DNA from: Lota lota
Lineage: Eukaryota > Chordata > Actinopteri > Gadiformes > Lotidae
NCBI GenBank assembly: GCA_026745465.1
Contig: JACYXH010000409.1
Location: forward strand, 1,594,001 to 1,658,000
Direction of reading: 5' to 3'
Length of the DNA stretch: 64,000 bases
The notes below the pieces were generated by a model. The model was not told the DNA's origin. It did not search any database and worked only from the letters and a program-made list of their open reading frames with translations. The position numbers and the translations under genes are program-made. Of this stretch, positions 52,713-64,000 are shown piece by piece. Within the stretch, counting starts at the first letter, position 1. Each line of letters begins with the position of its first letter.

Positions 52713-55700
52713 CTAATGTTCCGTCTTCTCCTGCGCCGTGCCGGTGACCAGCAGGAGGTTGCAGGCCATGAACTGGACGTTGAGCACGCTGCCGGTGGCC
52801 CCGGAGTACAGCCCCACCAGCTCCCCCGACGAGCCGTCCGCGGGGGTCCCGGCGTGGGACGACCGCACCACGTCCCACACCCGGACCGAGTTGTCGGCGG
52901 CGGCCGACGCCAGCAGGCCGCTGTCGGGGCTGAAGGACAGGCTGGACACGCCGTCCGTGTGGCCGCGCAGGTCCTTGACCAGCCCGCCCGACGCCAGGTC
53001 CCACAGCTTGACCCGCTGGTCCTCACCGGCGGACGCCAGGTACTTCCCGTCGGGGGAGAAGGCCAGCGCCAGCACGGGCCCCCGGTGGCCCGTGAACAGC
53101 CTGACGGAGGCGCCCTGCTGCGTGCTCCACAGACGCACCGTCTTGTCGGTGGAGCCCGTGGCCAGGTAGTTGGAGTTGGGGTGGAACTTGACGCAGTCCA
53201 CGTCGGCGAGGTGGCCGGCGTACAGCCGCAGGGGGTAGGTGCGGGAGAAGGTCCAGAGGCGCGCGGTGCGGTCGTGGGAGCCGCTGGCGAAGTAGAGGCT
53301 GCAGGGGCTCACGTCGACGTCCCACACGGGGTAGGCGTGGCCGCGGTAGAGGGCGGTGTTGGTGAAGCTGCCCAGGTCCCAGTAGCGGATGGAGGTGTCC
53401 TCGGAGCAGGAGAGGAGTCCCGAGGAGTCCGTCAGGAAGGAGGTGCGGAAGACGGGGCCGCTGTGTCCCCGCAGCGTCTGGACCTCGCTGCCGGAGCCCT
53501 CCTCTTCCTCCTCCTGGAAGCAAGATGAAGGAGGTGGAGAAGACGAGGAGGTGGGTGAAAGATAAGGACAATTTGATGACGGAGGGTGAGGGAGGAGGAG
53601 ATGAGTCAAAAGGAGACGAGAAAGGGGGAAGGAGATGGAGATAGTGAGGAGGTGAAGATGGTGAGTGAGATTAAGGAGGACGTGAAGGTGATGAGAGGTG
53701 AAGAACAGACTGTCACAACAGGGCTGTCATGTGACCACAGCGGCCTAGAGACTACGCCTACGATGATCACTTCTGAAAGTCGTGGGAATAGTGACTAAAA
53801 GGCCAACAGAGCCACCAGTTTTAATCCAGAGCTATGAATAACCTGATCATTTAGGGAGGATCGGTGGTTCCTACTTCTTATTTGAAGATGCCAGAAACCA
53901 GGATCACATGTAGACTAATGTTGACGTTGTGGCGCTGACCTTATGGCCCCCTCTGGTGGACATTCAGTTTGTTTCCAAACAGGGCAAGTTGCTCTTCTGA
54001 GTCAAGCAGGACTATAGATAGATTTGCTAGATCATAGTACCTTCGGATGCAGTAAAAATACACAAGCACGAACACCAGCCAACATACACCAGAATTAGAC
54101 TGCTAATACTATTTTCATTGTAAGTGACAGGGCTCAGGTGCTGTGTAGCCTGTACAACTGAACCAAAAGCGTTCTAAATGTGAGCGGTGCACAGCAGCCA
54201 CCAGACTGACACCAGCAGTCTCTAGCAGAGTTAGGGCAGATCCACATTGCCTGTGGTCTTTACACCACATGTTAGCTATGAGCATCTAACCATCACCCCT
54301 GACCAGCCCTCAAGACCCCCATAAACACCCTGCATGCCGGTCGATGGTTGACCAACCTAGATGATAGTTCTCAACAACCTTGATCCTACTCTTTTCCAGC
54401 CCAGCCCAGATCTCTTTTCTTCTCTCCTTGTGGTCCTGCACTACTCTGCTCTAAAACAAACACCCCGCCATCTCTCTCCTTCCGTCCTGCTCCTACTGCA
54501 GTCCTACTCCACCCCCCCCCTCCTTCCTTCCTCCCTCCCTCCCTCCCTCCCTCCGTCTCCACCCACCTCTTGCTCCAGCAGGTCGCAGGCCAGGTGAATG
54601 TGGGACACGTCCACCTGGTGGGGGCGTGCCTTCAGCTTGCGGGCGCGGAGGCTCCACAGCTTCACGTCCGAGCTGTCGAACCCGGCGGCCAGCAGCCGGC
54701 TGTCGGCCGCCACCTCGGCCGTGTTCAGCAGCTGCTCCGTGTGGTGGAAGGCGTAGAAGCACACGGTGGTCAGCGAGGGCGGGCCCTCCCGGACCTTCCT
54801 GATGCAGTCCTGCAGCGCGTCCAGCGCCGCCTCGTTCTGGGGGAGGACCCCCGCCGGGACCTCCACCCCCTCGCCGCTGACGCCACCCCCCTCTGCCCCG
54901 TCCATCCCCGCCCAGGTGGGGGGCGACGTCAGGGTGGGATTGGAGCCGGATGCGGGTCCTCCATTAGCGGCGGCGGCGGCGGCGGCTGTGGCGCCGTAGA
55001 GCTGGTAGTCGGTGCGCTTGGCGGCCGTGACCTCCAGCTGCAGGTGGGCCCCCAGCGCCCTGCAGAGGGCGCCGTTGTCCTCGCTCTGCAGGTAGCGCAG
55101 CAGGTAGGCGTAGGCCGGCTCCGTCAGCCGCACCACGTACTTGTGCCGCAGGAAGGCGCTGAGCTTGGCGTTGGCGGCCGCGTCCTGCGGCGTCAGAACG
55201 TTCCGGAGCTGCTCCACCGTGGCCCGCTGCTCGCCGTCCGCCAGGAAGGCGCCGTGGAAGTGGCCGTAGAAGGCGTCAGCGGCAGCTTTGAGGCCGCAGC
55301 GCACCATGTCAAGGTGCAGGTAGACGAAGAGCGGGTACAGCACGCCGCTCACCTCCCTCGCCCAGGGGACCTCCGTCTCTAGCGGGGGGGGGAGTCAGTC
55401 AACAAGGAGTCAGTCATGGCTACCGACTCACACATAAAAGGGCCAATGTTGGACCATCTCACCCTCGTGTGTACCCACTGGTGACATCACAGATGGGAGT
55501 GTCCATCCAGAACTATGATACACTAGGTTGTGCAGCACCAGATACTTTTTTTTTCAAACTAATGCATGTTTTGATCGTTCCCACCCTAATCTCTGATCCA
55601 GCAGTCCTACTAGGTTACAGTTGAACTTCTGTTACAGCAGTCCTACTAGGTTACAGCTAAACTTCTGTTCCAGCAGTCCTACTATGTTATTGCAGAACTT

Positions 55701-56459
55701 CTGATCCAGCAGTCCTACTATGTTATTGCAGAACTTCTGATCCAGTAGTCCTACTATGTTACAGCAAAACGTATGATCCAGCAGTCCTACTATGTTATAA
55801 TTAGCCTGACTTGTGAGACTATTCTCAGCCCAACAAAAGTGTATTATGATAAATGATGTAAACACGATGGACTGTTGGTACAGTCCACCAGGGAGGGTCC
55901 TTTATAACAGGAGTGTGTGTGTGTGTGTGTGCACCTGTGAGAAACGTGCGTAGCTTGGAGAACTGGGTCTCATACTGCTGGGGGTCCGATTGGCATGGGG
56001 CGGCAGAGACAACGTTGGCACACCCCGACTCTGTCTGCACTGCTCAGAGACCGAGGGAGAGAGAGCAGGACAGAGAGAGACATTGAGCGAGAGACAGAGA
56101 CAAAGACAGCCAGCAAGAGAGAGACACATACAGAGAAAGAGACAGCACGAGACAGACAGACACAGGGAGAGACAGACAGAGCTATTTAAGAGTGTAATCC
56201 AAACCGTGGTGAAATAAACAATGGTTAGTGTCTAACATATGCAGTACCGTGTTGACTGTTCATTACTACATCTCTCCCATCAAGATCCGAATGGGAAACC
56301 AAGCCAAGCAGTCTCCTTACCGGTCAGGTTGGCCGCCATCTCTTCAGGTGTCTGGAATAGTTTGGCCCCTCTCATGGGACTTTCCGCGTCCACATACTGT
56401 CTCCTCTTGAGGTACTGGGCCACTGTATACTGGATCTGCTCAGTGCGTACCCTCTTCAT
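52713..56459 (-). CDS. taf5l: TAF5L, WD40 subunit of SAGA/PCAF co-activator
   Basis: Four coding exons (minus): 56321-56459, 55935-56039, 54567-55378, 52713-53513, giving 618 aa (human TAF5L about 589). TAF5L replaces TAF5 in the SAGA/PCAF histone acetyltransferase complex in the nucleus and scaffolds histone-fold subunits. The start [23 protein letters not shown] has the LisH-like region; [21 protein letters not shown] matches the human protein closely. The NTD2 helical domain follows ([34 protein letters not shown]). The last exon encodes six WD40 blades, with [40 protein letters not shown] and [10 protein letters not shown]. It ends [17 protein letters not shown]. Extra residues versus human include an Ala-rich stretch (ATAAAAAAANGG) and a Gly/Glu linker in exon 3. 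The exons are very GC-rich, which leaves long meaningless frames open on the opposite strand. Confidence 0.97.
54520..54556. repeat. taf5l: CCCT/CCTT tract at taf5l exon 3 donor
   Basis: Short (ccct)n run; on the minus strand the exon 3 donor GTGGGTGGAGACGGAGGGAGG leads straight into (GGGA)n. Confidence 0.85.
55580..55800. repeat. 35-bp repeat ccagcagtcctactatgtta
   Basis: About six imperfect units of gatccagcagtcctactatg, then ttattgcagaacttct in taf5l intron 2. The start of this block (55480-55545) also resembles 26700-26830 (tgacatcaca, gtggcagtgtccacccaga), pointing to another dispersed repeat. Confidence 0.85.
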
Positions 56460-57566
56460 GACCTGAGGAAGTTAAAAGTTACAGTAAAGATACCTGATCT
56501 TCGATTACTTTTCATAAATAGACAGTCACACGACCGAACTACAGAATTGCTTTAAAAAGGTAGTCGGATAGATGATTAGTAGATCATATTACAGCGAACA
56601 TGTCATTCATTGAAGACGAAAGGATCCCTGAGCAGTTACAGCAGGTTTTCTAATAAACCACATAAACTACATACAATGAAAACCAACGGACATGTTTTGG
56701 GCAAATGAAAGTCCTAATCTCCCCCCGCCCCAGGTCTTGTCAGCTAACAGTATCTACAGTAGTCAGAAGTGATGCTTGAGGGCACAGCTAACTGCTAGCA
56801 GTGGGACGGGCCTGGCCACTGCAAACTTTTAGCGGGATTAGCATCCTAATCCTGCTGTGCTACGGAACAAAACCCTGACTTACTGCATGTCGTGGCCTTC
56901 TTCGTGGTAGTGGGTTAGCCGACTACATGCAAGATGATCTTGCTCTCTGCAACCTGGTAATCAAACTACTCCGCTGCATGTCGTAGCGATCCCGTCGAGG
57001 CTTTGCCCACCCATGTTCCACCCTCCATCAAGTAGCTACCGAGCTAGCTCCTCTCATCTTCCTGGGCGGTCGTTCATCGGTCCATTACCCTGGTCTGGAT
57101 TACTCTAGCGTCTCTCTGCATACCTTCGCGTATTTAATTCAATCCATATTCAATTGTGCACTTTATTACGTATTTCACACAACCACACTTTTTTTTTTTT
57201 TTTTTTTTACAGTATCTGTACTTATAATATCTGGTAAATATCCTTAAATAGAAGTATAACAGTTAATCTGATCTGATTAAACAGGTGTGCTACTCACTTA
57301 CACTAATATTATTGGAACAAATTGTGTTGTTAAATATTATATTACTATTAGAGAGGTTATTAACTAATTTAAACGATAGAAAAACATTAAAATAAAATAT
57401 GGGCGGTATTTTCCTCTGACTCGGGGATGACGTGAGTTTCAAGCGACCTCAGTCCACAGTTTCTACCGCGCGTTGTTTGGATATTTTCACTGAGGGGAGA
57501 TTGTGCATTTTCTGTTGTACTGTTCTACTATTTCATGTAAACCAACTATTACCAGATCCTTCAAGT
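56460..57566. promoter_or_regulatory. taf5l/nup133 head-to-head intergenic region
   Basis: 1.1 kb between two divergent start codons. On the nup133 side, gatgacgtgag at 57426-57436 is an ATF/CREB-type half site about 130 bp before the ATG. A T-run of 18 lies at about 57190-57207. There may be an untranslated first exon of taf5l here. Shared promoter function is inference from the layout. Confidence 0.5.
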
Positions 57567-59391
57567 ATGTTTACCCCCCGTGCAACACCCAGCTCGGGCC
57601 GAAGGCAGCCCTCCAGAGTGACCGGGAGAAAGAGTTTGTCTGGAACCCCGTCGGGTCTCCTCTTCTCCCCACGCAGGACGTCTCTCGCCGCCAGGTGGGT
57701 GGACATGAATCCAGTGAAAAACGTTTGAAAATAAAGCACGAATAGTCACATGCAACCACATGTTAATTCCCCTGTTAAAACTTTAAATATGAATTCTGAA
57801 ACTTCCTCAACCAGGTCCACCCCTACGCGCGCCCAGGGCCACGCAAACGCTGAGTCGGTCAACTATGACGTCCAGACCTTCGGGTCGTCGCTGCCTGTCA
57901 AAGTGATGGAGGCTCTGACAATGGCAGAGGGTAAGATATTCATATGTCTTATCATAACTGTATTGCGATGTCTTTAGGTTTATTTTGAGCAGAATATAAT
58001 AAGTGCACTCTATTCTTGCTGTCCCTTCAGCGGATGACACCATCTCGGTGAAGGTGGACGAGAGCGGCTGGGCCTGGATGGTGTGTGGGGAGCAGCTCAT
58101 CATCTGGAAGATCTGCCAGACGGTGGTGGCCAAGGTACGCTCTGTCAGTCTCTTGTAAGCTGCTATGTTTACATTTTGTCTGGTTTTGAAACATGTGGGT
58201 TGCAATAGGGGAACCAAGTGTATCACACATTTATATCAACATCAAAAAAGTGAGTTTTGTATTGAAGAGCCCACAAACATGGATGCATGTATTCTATGTA
58301 ATTATCACACCTTTCTACCCATAATGAGAATGTATATTACTTTACAGCAAACAGTAAAAAATATCACCGCAAAAGAAGCCCTTGTTGTAACCACCACCCT
58401 TCCGGACTGTTCCACAGCTGTGTGTGTGTAAGGAGCTGCAGCTGGCCCCCAGCGAGTACGACTACACGGCTGACCTGGTGGCCATCAGCAGCCCCGGGCC
58501 CCTGGAGACCTCCCCGGTCCAGTCCATCTCGGTCCTGACGGTGGCGCCAGAGGGCCGAGCCCGGTTCTGGGCCAGCCTCGCCCACGAGGGGAACCACACG
58601 GAGGCAGAACTGGACCTGGGAGATCTCTGCAACTTTGTGGTCGCCGTGAGGGTAAGGTTCCCCGTTTAGAACCTTCGATGATACATTATGGTTCCCCGTT
58701 AAGAACATTGGAGAAGATGGAATGGTTCCCCATTTAGAACTTTAGAGAACATGTTGTTGTTCCCCATTTTTTTTTTATCCTTTAATGAGCGTTATGGTTC
58801 CCCCATTTAGAACCTTAAAGAACGTGTTGCGTTCTTAGTTTAATGTTGTATTTCAATGGTGTAAATGGAGTGAAATAGCAATGTGTCTCTGTGGAGCCGA
58901 GAAGTGTATTCTCTGATGACACTACACACGCACTGAGCAGGTAGGGGTTAAACCTCCCACTCTAGGAGGCCCACAGGTAGACCGCGGACATCGGGGATCC
59001 ACCCAGATCCTTTGGACTGGGAGTCTTGCTCCCTTACCACCCCACCACCATGTGTGTATGTCCTGCAGGGCGGTAGCTTCGTGGTGTCCTCTTGCAGGAA
59101 CCACCTGCTGAGGGTGAGCACTGATCCGTCCGGCCGGCTGGGGTCCCGGGCCCTGCAGCAGGGCCAGGGCGTGCTGTCTGGCATCGGGCGCCGCGTCTCC
59201 AGTCTGTTTGGGATGCTGGCCCCGCCCCCTAACGACACGGTGAGTGGCATGTGGCACGGGATTGGTTGACTGGTTGCTAAGGGGTAACCAGACTATGTGG
59301 TCTGATTCCCACGAGGGGAAAGGCAGCCCTAACAAGTCAAACTGTTAAAAGTTCTCTCTCTCGCTCTCACTCTCTTGTTCTGTGCGTGTGC

Positions 59392-59439
<48 letters not shown>

Positions 59440-62400
59440 CTCCACAGCGTGGTGTGGGCTTGCGAGGCCGGCTGCCTCTACTCTCTCACCAAATCCAGGG
59501 TGTGCAGGTGGGAGGTGGGAGAGAGCTCCGAGCAGCAGACCCTCAACTGGGACGCCCGCTGCTCCCTCGACGAGATGATCGCTGACGCCATCTGGGTGAG
59601 GATTCATATGAATGTTTTTCTTTTATTATTATTTTTGTTATTATTCATATTATCATGTGGGTACGTTTTATGATTCATATTCTTATCAATAATTTTATTT
59701 TTTAATTAATATTAATTTCTTGCTTGTCGTTTTTTATTTGTGGATTCCTGACCTACTGTAATATTACTATTACTCAGACACACACTGATCTCATGTCGAC
59801 TCGTCTTTTCGTCCAATCAGGGATCAGAGAGCAACTATGAGGAAATGAAGGAAGGAGTGAACGTGTCCTACCTTGATATGAAGCTCAGCCCGTTAGTACA
59901 CCTCTCTTTTCTGTCCGTCAGCCTGTCTGTCTGCTCTTCTGTCTGTTAACCTGCCTATCTGTTACCTGTCTGTCTGCTTTTCAGTCAGTCTGCCTGTCTG
60001 TTAACCTTCCTGTCTGTCTGCTAACCTGTCTGTCTGCCTTTCAGTCAGTCTGTCTGTGTTAACCTGCCTGTTTGTCTGTTTACCTGCCTCTCTGTCAGTC
60101 TGCTTGTCCATGTGTGTAGTATTACCATTGTGTGTAGTAGTAATACATAAGCAATAAAAAATCATAACATGATCATGAGACTAATTACATTACGTTAACT
60201 TGTAAGCCACTTGTGTATGAAGCAGTATTATTCTCTTTTATTAAATAGCCGAGTGTGACGACTCCCCTGTGAACTAAATATATGAAGCTAAGTTAGGTCA
60301 GGTCAGGTAAAGGTACGGTTGCTTCTATGTTCCTGATTGCACCGCTCTCCCCTCCCTCCTCTCCCAGGTCAGGCCTGGTGGTGCTGGCTGCAGCCTGGCA
60401 CTCCCAGGACACCCCCTGCATCGCCTACTTCTGCCTGGTGACCCTGCAAGACCTCGGGGCCTCGGTCTCAGACCACATCATCGTGGAGGTCACCAAACAC
60501 ACCGCTCCTTTCCAGGTCTCCAGCCCCTCTTCTTCTACCTGTTTAAATATACATACCCTGTATATGTCATACATACATACAGAGTCTAGATATAGGTCAT
60601 ATATATGTTATGCTCTTCTTATAAAGGTTAAATACACAGCCTTATGCCCTTCCAATATATACTTGTATGTACTTGCGTACGGCAGGATAGTCTAGTGGTG
60701 GTCAGGGTGTTCCACTCCCAGCCCAAAGGTTCTTGGTTCGATCCCTAATTTCCGCAGCCTAACCTGTAGGTATCCCTGAGCAAGATGCCCCCTAACCCTT
60801 CCCTCAATGACACGTATTTGAATTCACTGCACGTCGCTTTCAATAAAAGCGTCTGAATAGCTTAATGACCTAAATGGTGATTTAAATTGATAAATGTTCA
60901 CTTGTTGCCTGTAATTCCCCTCCCAGACTGAGGAGGCGCTGAGTACCACAAGGCTTGTGGTACCCAACCTCGGCTCCACAGCCTTCCTGTATACTCAGGA
61001 GCTGGTGTTCGCCTGCTCCACTGGTACGGTCCGCGGCGGACCCCCCGACGAGAGGATATCCTTCAGTGCCCCAGGTCAGAGGTCAAGAGGTCAAGCTACC
61101 ATATACCCCACCCCTTTCCCTTCCCTTGGATGTCAAGGAGTAGAATAAATAATGTACCTATAATCTAACAATGTCTAATCTTTTTAAAATCATAATAATC
61201 TTATAAAAGAGTTAATCAAAACTGCCCACCTCTACCTCCAGAAAAGCTATTTTACTTGTAATATTTAAAATGAACAGTTTTTTGACGAGCAGTTTTTTGA
61301 GATGGATAGATAATTACTTTATTAATCCCAGAAGGGAAACAATGTTTGCCACCATTTTTTTTAAGCCATGTTATTGTTGTCGGCGTTACCATAGCGCAGC
61401 GGTGTAGCTAGCTGCAACATGTCGACCGGTGAGGACGCGTCCTCTCGGGCCGTAAGAGGAACAATAGTAATAAGTTGTTCATGTTCAATAGTAACGGTCA
61501 ACGCTCCCTTCCTTCCCAACACCCACACGTGTGCGCTTGGCAGGCGACGGCGTGCGTGGAGGCGGTTGCTGTGGCAACCTGCCCATCTTCTTCTCCCAGA
61601 CCAATGGGCTGGTGGCGGTGGTGGCGCGCCAGGCCGTCTCCATCCTGCCGGAGACCATGGAGGACTCGCTCTGCTCCTCACTCGCCGCCGCGCCCGAGGT
61701 CCCAGCGCCTTTACTACACACTCTAGTCATTGTTTACGCTGAAGGTTTCAGCCATGTTTTTCAGCTTTTATTGTTACGATTCCAGGGGTAGGTTTCCACT
61801 TTAATTGTGAAGGCTACCATCAATGGTTATCTGCTTTTATTTGTTAGGTTTCCATCAAGGTGTCCTCTTATATTTTGAGGGTTTCACACAGCTTTTCATC
61901 ATTTTATTTTGAAGGTATCACTCATGTTCTTCGACTTTTATTGTGAAGGTGTCGATGATGGAGATGCCCACCAGGGCGGAGGCCGTAGCCCACGAGGATA
62001 AGACCAAGATGCTCAAAGATGCCTTTCTGCGGTTCTGCCGGTACGTTTACAGAGCGAGCGTTTACATACAGAGTGAGCATTTACATACAGAGAGTGTAGA
62101 CAGACAAATAGAGCATTTACAGACAAAGAGAGCCTTTACAGACAGAGAGCCTTTACAGACAAAGAGAGCATTTACAGACAGAGAGAGCGTTTACAGACAA
62201 AGAGAGCATTTACAGACAGAGAGAGCGTTTACAGACAAAGAGCCTTTACAGACAGAGAGAGCCTTTACAGACAGAGCGTTTACATACAGAGAGAGCGTTT
62301 ACATACAAAGAGAGCCTTTACAGACAGAGAGCCTTTACAGACAGAGAGAGCCTTTACAGACAGAGAGAGCCTTTACAGACAGAGAGAGCCTTTACAGACA

Positions 62401-63804
62401 GAGAGCCTTTACAGACAGAGAGAGCGTTTACAGACAGAGAGAGCGTTTACAGACAGAGAGAGCGTTTACAGACAGAGAGAGCGTTTACAGACAGAGCGTT
62501 TACAGACAGAGAGAGCCTTTACAGACAGAGAGCCTTTACAGACAGAGAGAGCGTTTACAGACAGAGAGCGTTAACAGACATTGAGCATTTGTTTGTGAAA
62601 CAAAATCATTTTAAGTAAAAAAAACTATACCAACCTTGTAGCCCTTTTCCCAAAATTACTAACCTTGTTTGTCTGATTCCTAAAACAACTCTGCACGTCT
62701 GCTCAAAGTGTCTGCTATATATAAACGCAGAAGATGGTTGCAAGTAATTGAAAAGTGTGAGAAATAATATGAAGCAATATAACATGACTCCGTAATGTCG
62801 ATGCCTGTCCTCCTACTTTGAACAATAAACACTCCTAGTTAAAAAATATGAAAATACATTTTTAATCCATATGCTACATACCTTCCCCTAGCTGTGTATA
62901 CGTTGAAGCTAACCGCTTGGCTCCGCCCCCTCGCAGGAACGACCTGATTGGCTCTCAGGCGCTGGTGGACGAGCTGTTCCCCGCTGAGGGGGGAGGGGAC
63001 GGGGAGGATGGGGCAGAGCTAGACGAGGTCGTGACCCGCATCGATCTGGACCTGGTGGACGACTACCCGGCCTCCGACCCGCGCTGGGCCGAGTCCGTTC
63101 CAGAAGGTTCCTACAGCACGCTTCGATTGGTCATCCGTCTGTTTCTATTGGTCTTTCAATGCTTTGTGTTGGTGTCTAGTCCTTCTATTGGTTTATATTG
63201 GATTATATTGGTCAGCTCTTGGGTTCTACTTGATTATATTTCTTTCTCTTAGTCTGCTCTTGGTTTATATTGGTCTGCTATTGGTCTGCTATTTGCTTTA
63301 TATTGGTTTCAATTTGTTTATATTGATGTCTATTCCTTCTATTGGTTTCTATTGGATTGTAATGGTATCGAATGGTCTGCTATTTTGTTTCTAGTGGTTT
63401 CTATTTTTCTCTGTTGGACTATATTGGTTTCCATTCGATTATATTGGTCGCTCTTGGTTCCTATTAGTTTCTAATGATTTCTTGTCCTTTTATCTGTGAG
63501 TATTGGTTTCTATTGGTTTATTTCCCTTCTGTTGGTCTTCTATTGGTTTTCTGTTTCTATTGCCTCTGTTGTGAAGTAATTCAAGTTGTGGAGTAGGAGT
63601 TGTCCTTTTTATGTGTTGGCCTAGATCTCGGTTTGTTTTCCCAGCTAAAGGTCTGTCTGTCTCTCTGTCTGTCTCTCTGCCTGTCTGTCTGTGTTCTAAT
63701 TGGTCCAGAGAGCGGGGGGCTTCCCTCTCACCTCCCTCATCATCCTCCACCAGCTTGAGGACAAGATGAAGGCTCACGTCTGCTTCATGGACTTCCTGCT
63801 GCAG
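57567..63804 (+). CDS. nup133: NUP133 nucleoporin (5' half; continues off right edge)
   Basis: Thirteen exons (plus): 57567-57694, 57815-57930, 58031-58134, 58418-58651, 59069-59239, 59440-59595, 59821-59891, 60368-60515, 60927-61074, 61544-61698, 61949-62040, 62937-63106, 63709-63804. They encode the first 596 residues of a protein expected to be about 1150 long. NUP133 belongs to the Y-shaped NUP107-160 scaffold complex of the nuclear pore and also acts at kinetochores. A basic unstructured start ([15 protein letters not shown]) precedes the seven-bladed propeller beginning [22 protein letters not shown]. The membrane-curvature-sensing ALPS motif is present at about 230-250 ([16 protein letters not shown]). 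[54 protein letters not shown] and [16 protein letters not shown] match the human protein in order. The C-terminal alpha-solenoid lies beyond the window. It is divergent to taf5l. Confidence 0.97.
58930..59036 (-). mobile_element. tRNA-derived SINE, reverse, decayed
   Basis: gagcaggtaggggttaaacc, ctctaggaggcccacaggtag and ggatcctttggactgggag give the reverse-orientation order of the first SINE family. In nup133 intron 4, close to the exon 5 acceptor. Confidence 0.7.
59394..59437. repeat. nup133: (GT)n forming nup133 exon 6 acceptor
   Basis: About 21 GT units end in tgtgtgtag|ctccac, the acceptor of exon 6, the same arrangement as ifngr1 exon 2 and ltv1 exon 7. Confidence 0.95.
59905..60115. 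repeat. TGTCTGTC/AACCTGCC repeat field
   Basis: Degenerate ctgtctgtctg plus ttaacctgcctgtctgt units, starting about 15 bp after the nup133 exon 7 donor. Confidence 0.8.
60681..60872 (+). mobile_element. tRNA-derived SINE, most complete copy
   Basis: Head ggcaggatagtctagtggtg (A-box), middle ggttcttggttcgatcccta (B-box), then cagcctaacctgtaggtatc, gagcaagatgccccctaacc and tail cactgcacgtcgctttcaataaaagcgtctgaat. Reference copy for the other fragments in this window. In nup133 intron 8. Confidence 0.9.
62043..62580. repeat. nup133: 14-18-bp minisatellite starting at nup133 exon 11 donor
   Basis: About 30 units of gcgtttacagacagagaga or gcctttacagacagagaga with length variants. The donor itself reads GTACGTTTACAGAGCGAGC, so the first unit overlaps the 5' splice site. 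A 213-codon open frame through it is a repeat artefact. Confidence 0.95.
63150..63560. repeat. TTCTATTGGTTTATATTGG degenerate array
   Basis: Loose 12-24-bp units built from ttctattgg, tttatattgg and tggtctgcta in the last visible nup133 intron. T-rich and non-coding. Confidence 0.85.
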
Positions 63805-63836
63805 GTAACACACGCGCGCACAGGGACACTGACATG

Positions 63837-63860
63837 CACACACACACACACACACACACA
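63837..63860. repeat. (CA)n microsatellite
   Basis: About 12 CA units, 32 bp after the nup133 exon 13 donor. Sequence to the right edge (63861-64000) shows no further exon. Confidence 0.9.
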
Positions 63861-64000
63861 AATAAATCCAAGGAAAGTTGGACCATTGACATCATTGGTC
63901 CAGGATTTTCTTTCTCCAAATTGCACCATCAAGCCATTTCTCGAGATGAATTTGCTCATCTGAACGATGCTCCATGAATCAAGTTCAGTTTGATCAGGTG

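Noticed and set aside
52581..53528. 315-codon plus-strand open frame opposite taf5l
   Set aside because: Antisense shadow of GC-rich WD40 coding sequence; the minus frame has clear WD40 motifs. The 270-codon frame at 54570-55382 is rejected for the same reason.
61943..62584. 213-codon plus-strand open frame with repeated DRES/FTDRE
   Set aside because: Only its first ~30 codons are nup133 exon 11; the rest reads the intronic minisatellite past the donor at 62041.

Overview
This is vertebrate nuclear DNA, almost certainly from a ray-finned (teleost) fish. Genes are split into many short exons with GT-AG introns, and the proteins match teleost and mammalian families. The gaps are full of microsatellites, minisatellites and fish tRNA-derived SINEs. 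The very high tandem-repeat density and one SINE tail (taacccctacctgctccttaatgac-like) are reminiscent of cod-like fish (Gadiformes); that is inference only. All exons below were joined by eye from reading frame, splice sites and remembered family sequences, with no alignment.

Layout: akt3 5' half (minus, runs off the left edge; coding 1550-5575, non-coding first exon near 9199 in a CpG-rich promoter) | small three-exon gene resembling spmip3/C1orf100 (plus, 11260-12761) | repeat-rich gap with a ~1.3 kb dispersed element | il4r-like class I cytokine receptor (plus, 16561-20408) | ifngr1-like class II receptor (plus, 24651-27964) | ltv1 (minus, 28921-37386) | capn9 (minus, 38703-50123) | taf5l (minus, 52713-56459) | nup133 (plus, 57567-63804, runs off the right edge). 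ltv1, capn9 and taf5l appear complete; ltv1 sums to 477 aa, capn9 to 690 aa and taf5l to 618 aa.

The genes do not form one pathway. akt3 (PI3K signalling), ltv1 (40S ribosome biogenesis), capn9 (calpain protease), taf5l (SAGA/PCAF co-activator) and nup133 (nuclear pore) are housekeeping or signalling genes. Human counterparts of akt3, spmip3, capn9, taf5l and nup133 lie on 1q42-q44, which supports the calls. In between sit two immune receptor genes, il4r-like (type 2 cytokines) and ifngr1-like (type 1), side by side on the same strand.

Three observations stand out. (1) Many tandem repeats start or stop exactly at splice junctions, and several arrays appear to be built from the splice-site sequence itself. 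(2) The last exon of the ifngr1-like gene has a 26-bp unit in a 27-bp coding repeat; the missing G puts the STAT1-docking YDRPH motif out of frame. (3) The il4r-like transmembrane exon ends in a tandem GTGAGT donor whose two sites differ by 4 nt and decide between a full receptor and one truncated just after the membrane. I found no prokaryotic-type system, CRISPR array or clearly new biochemical system.
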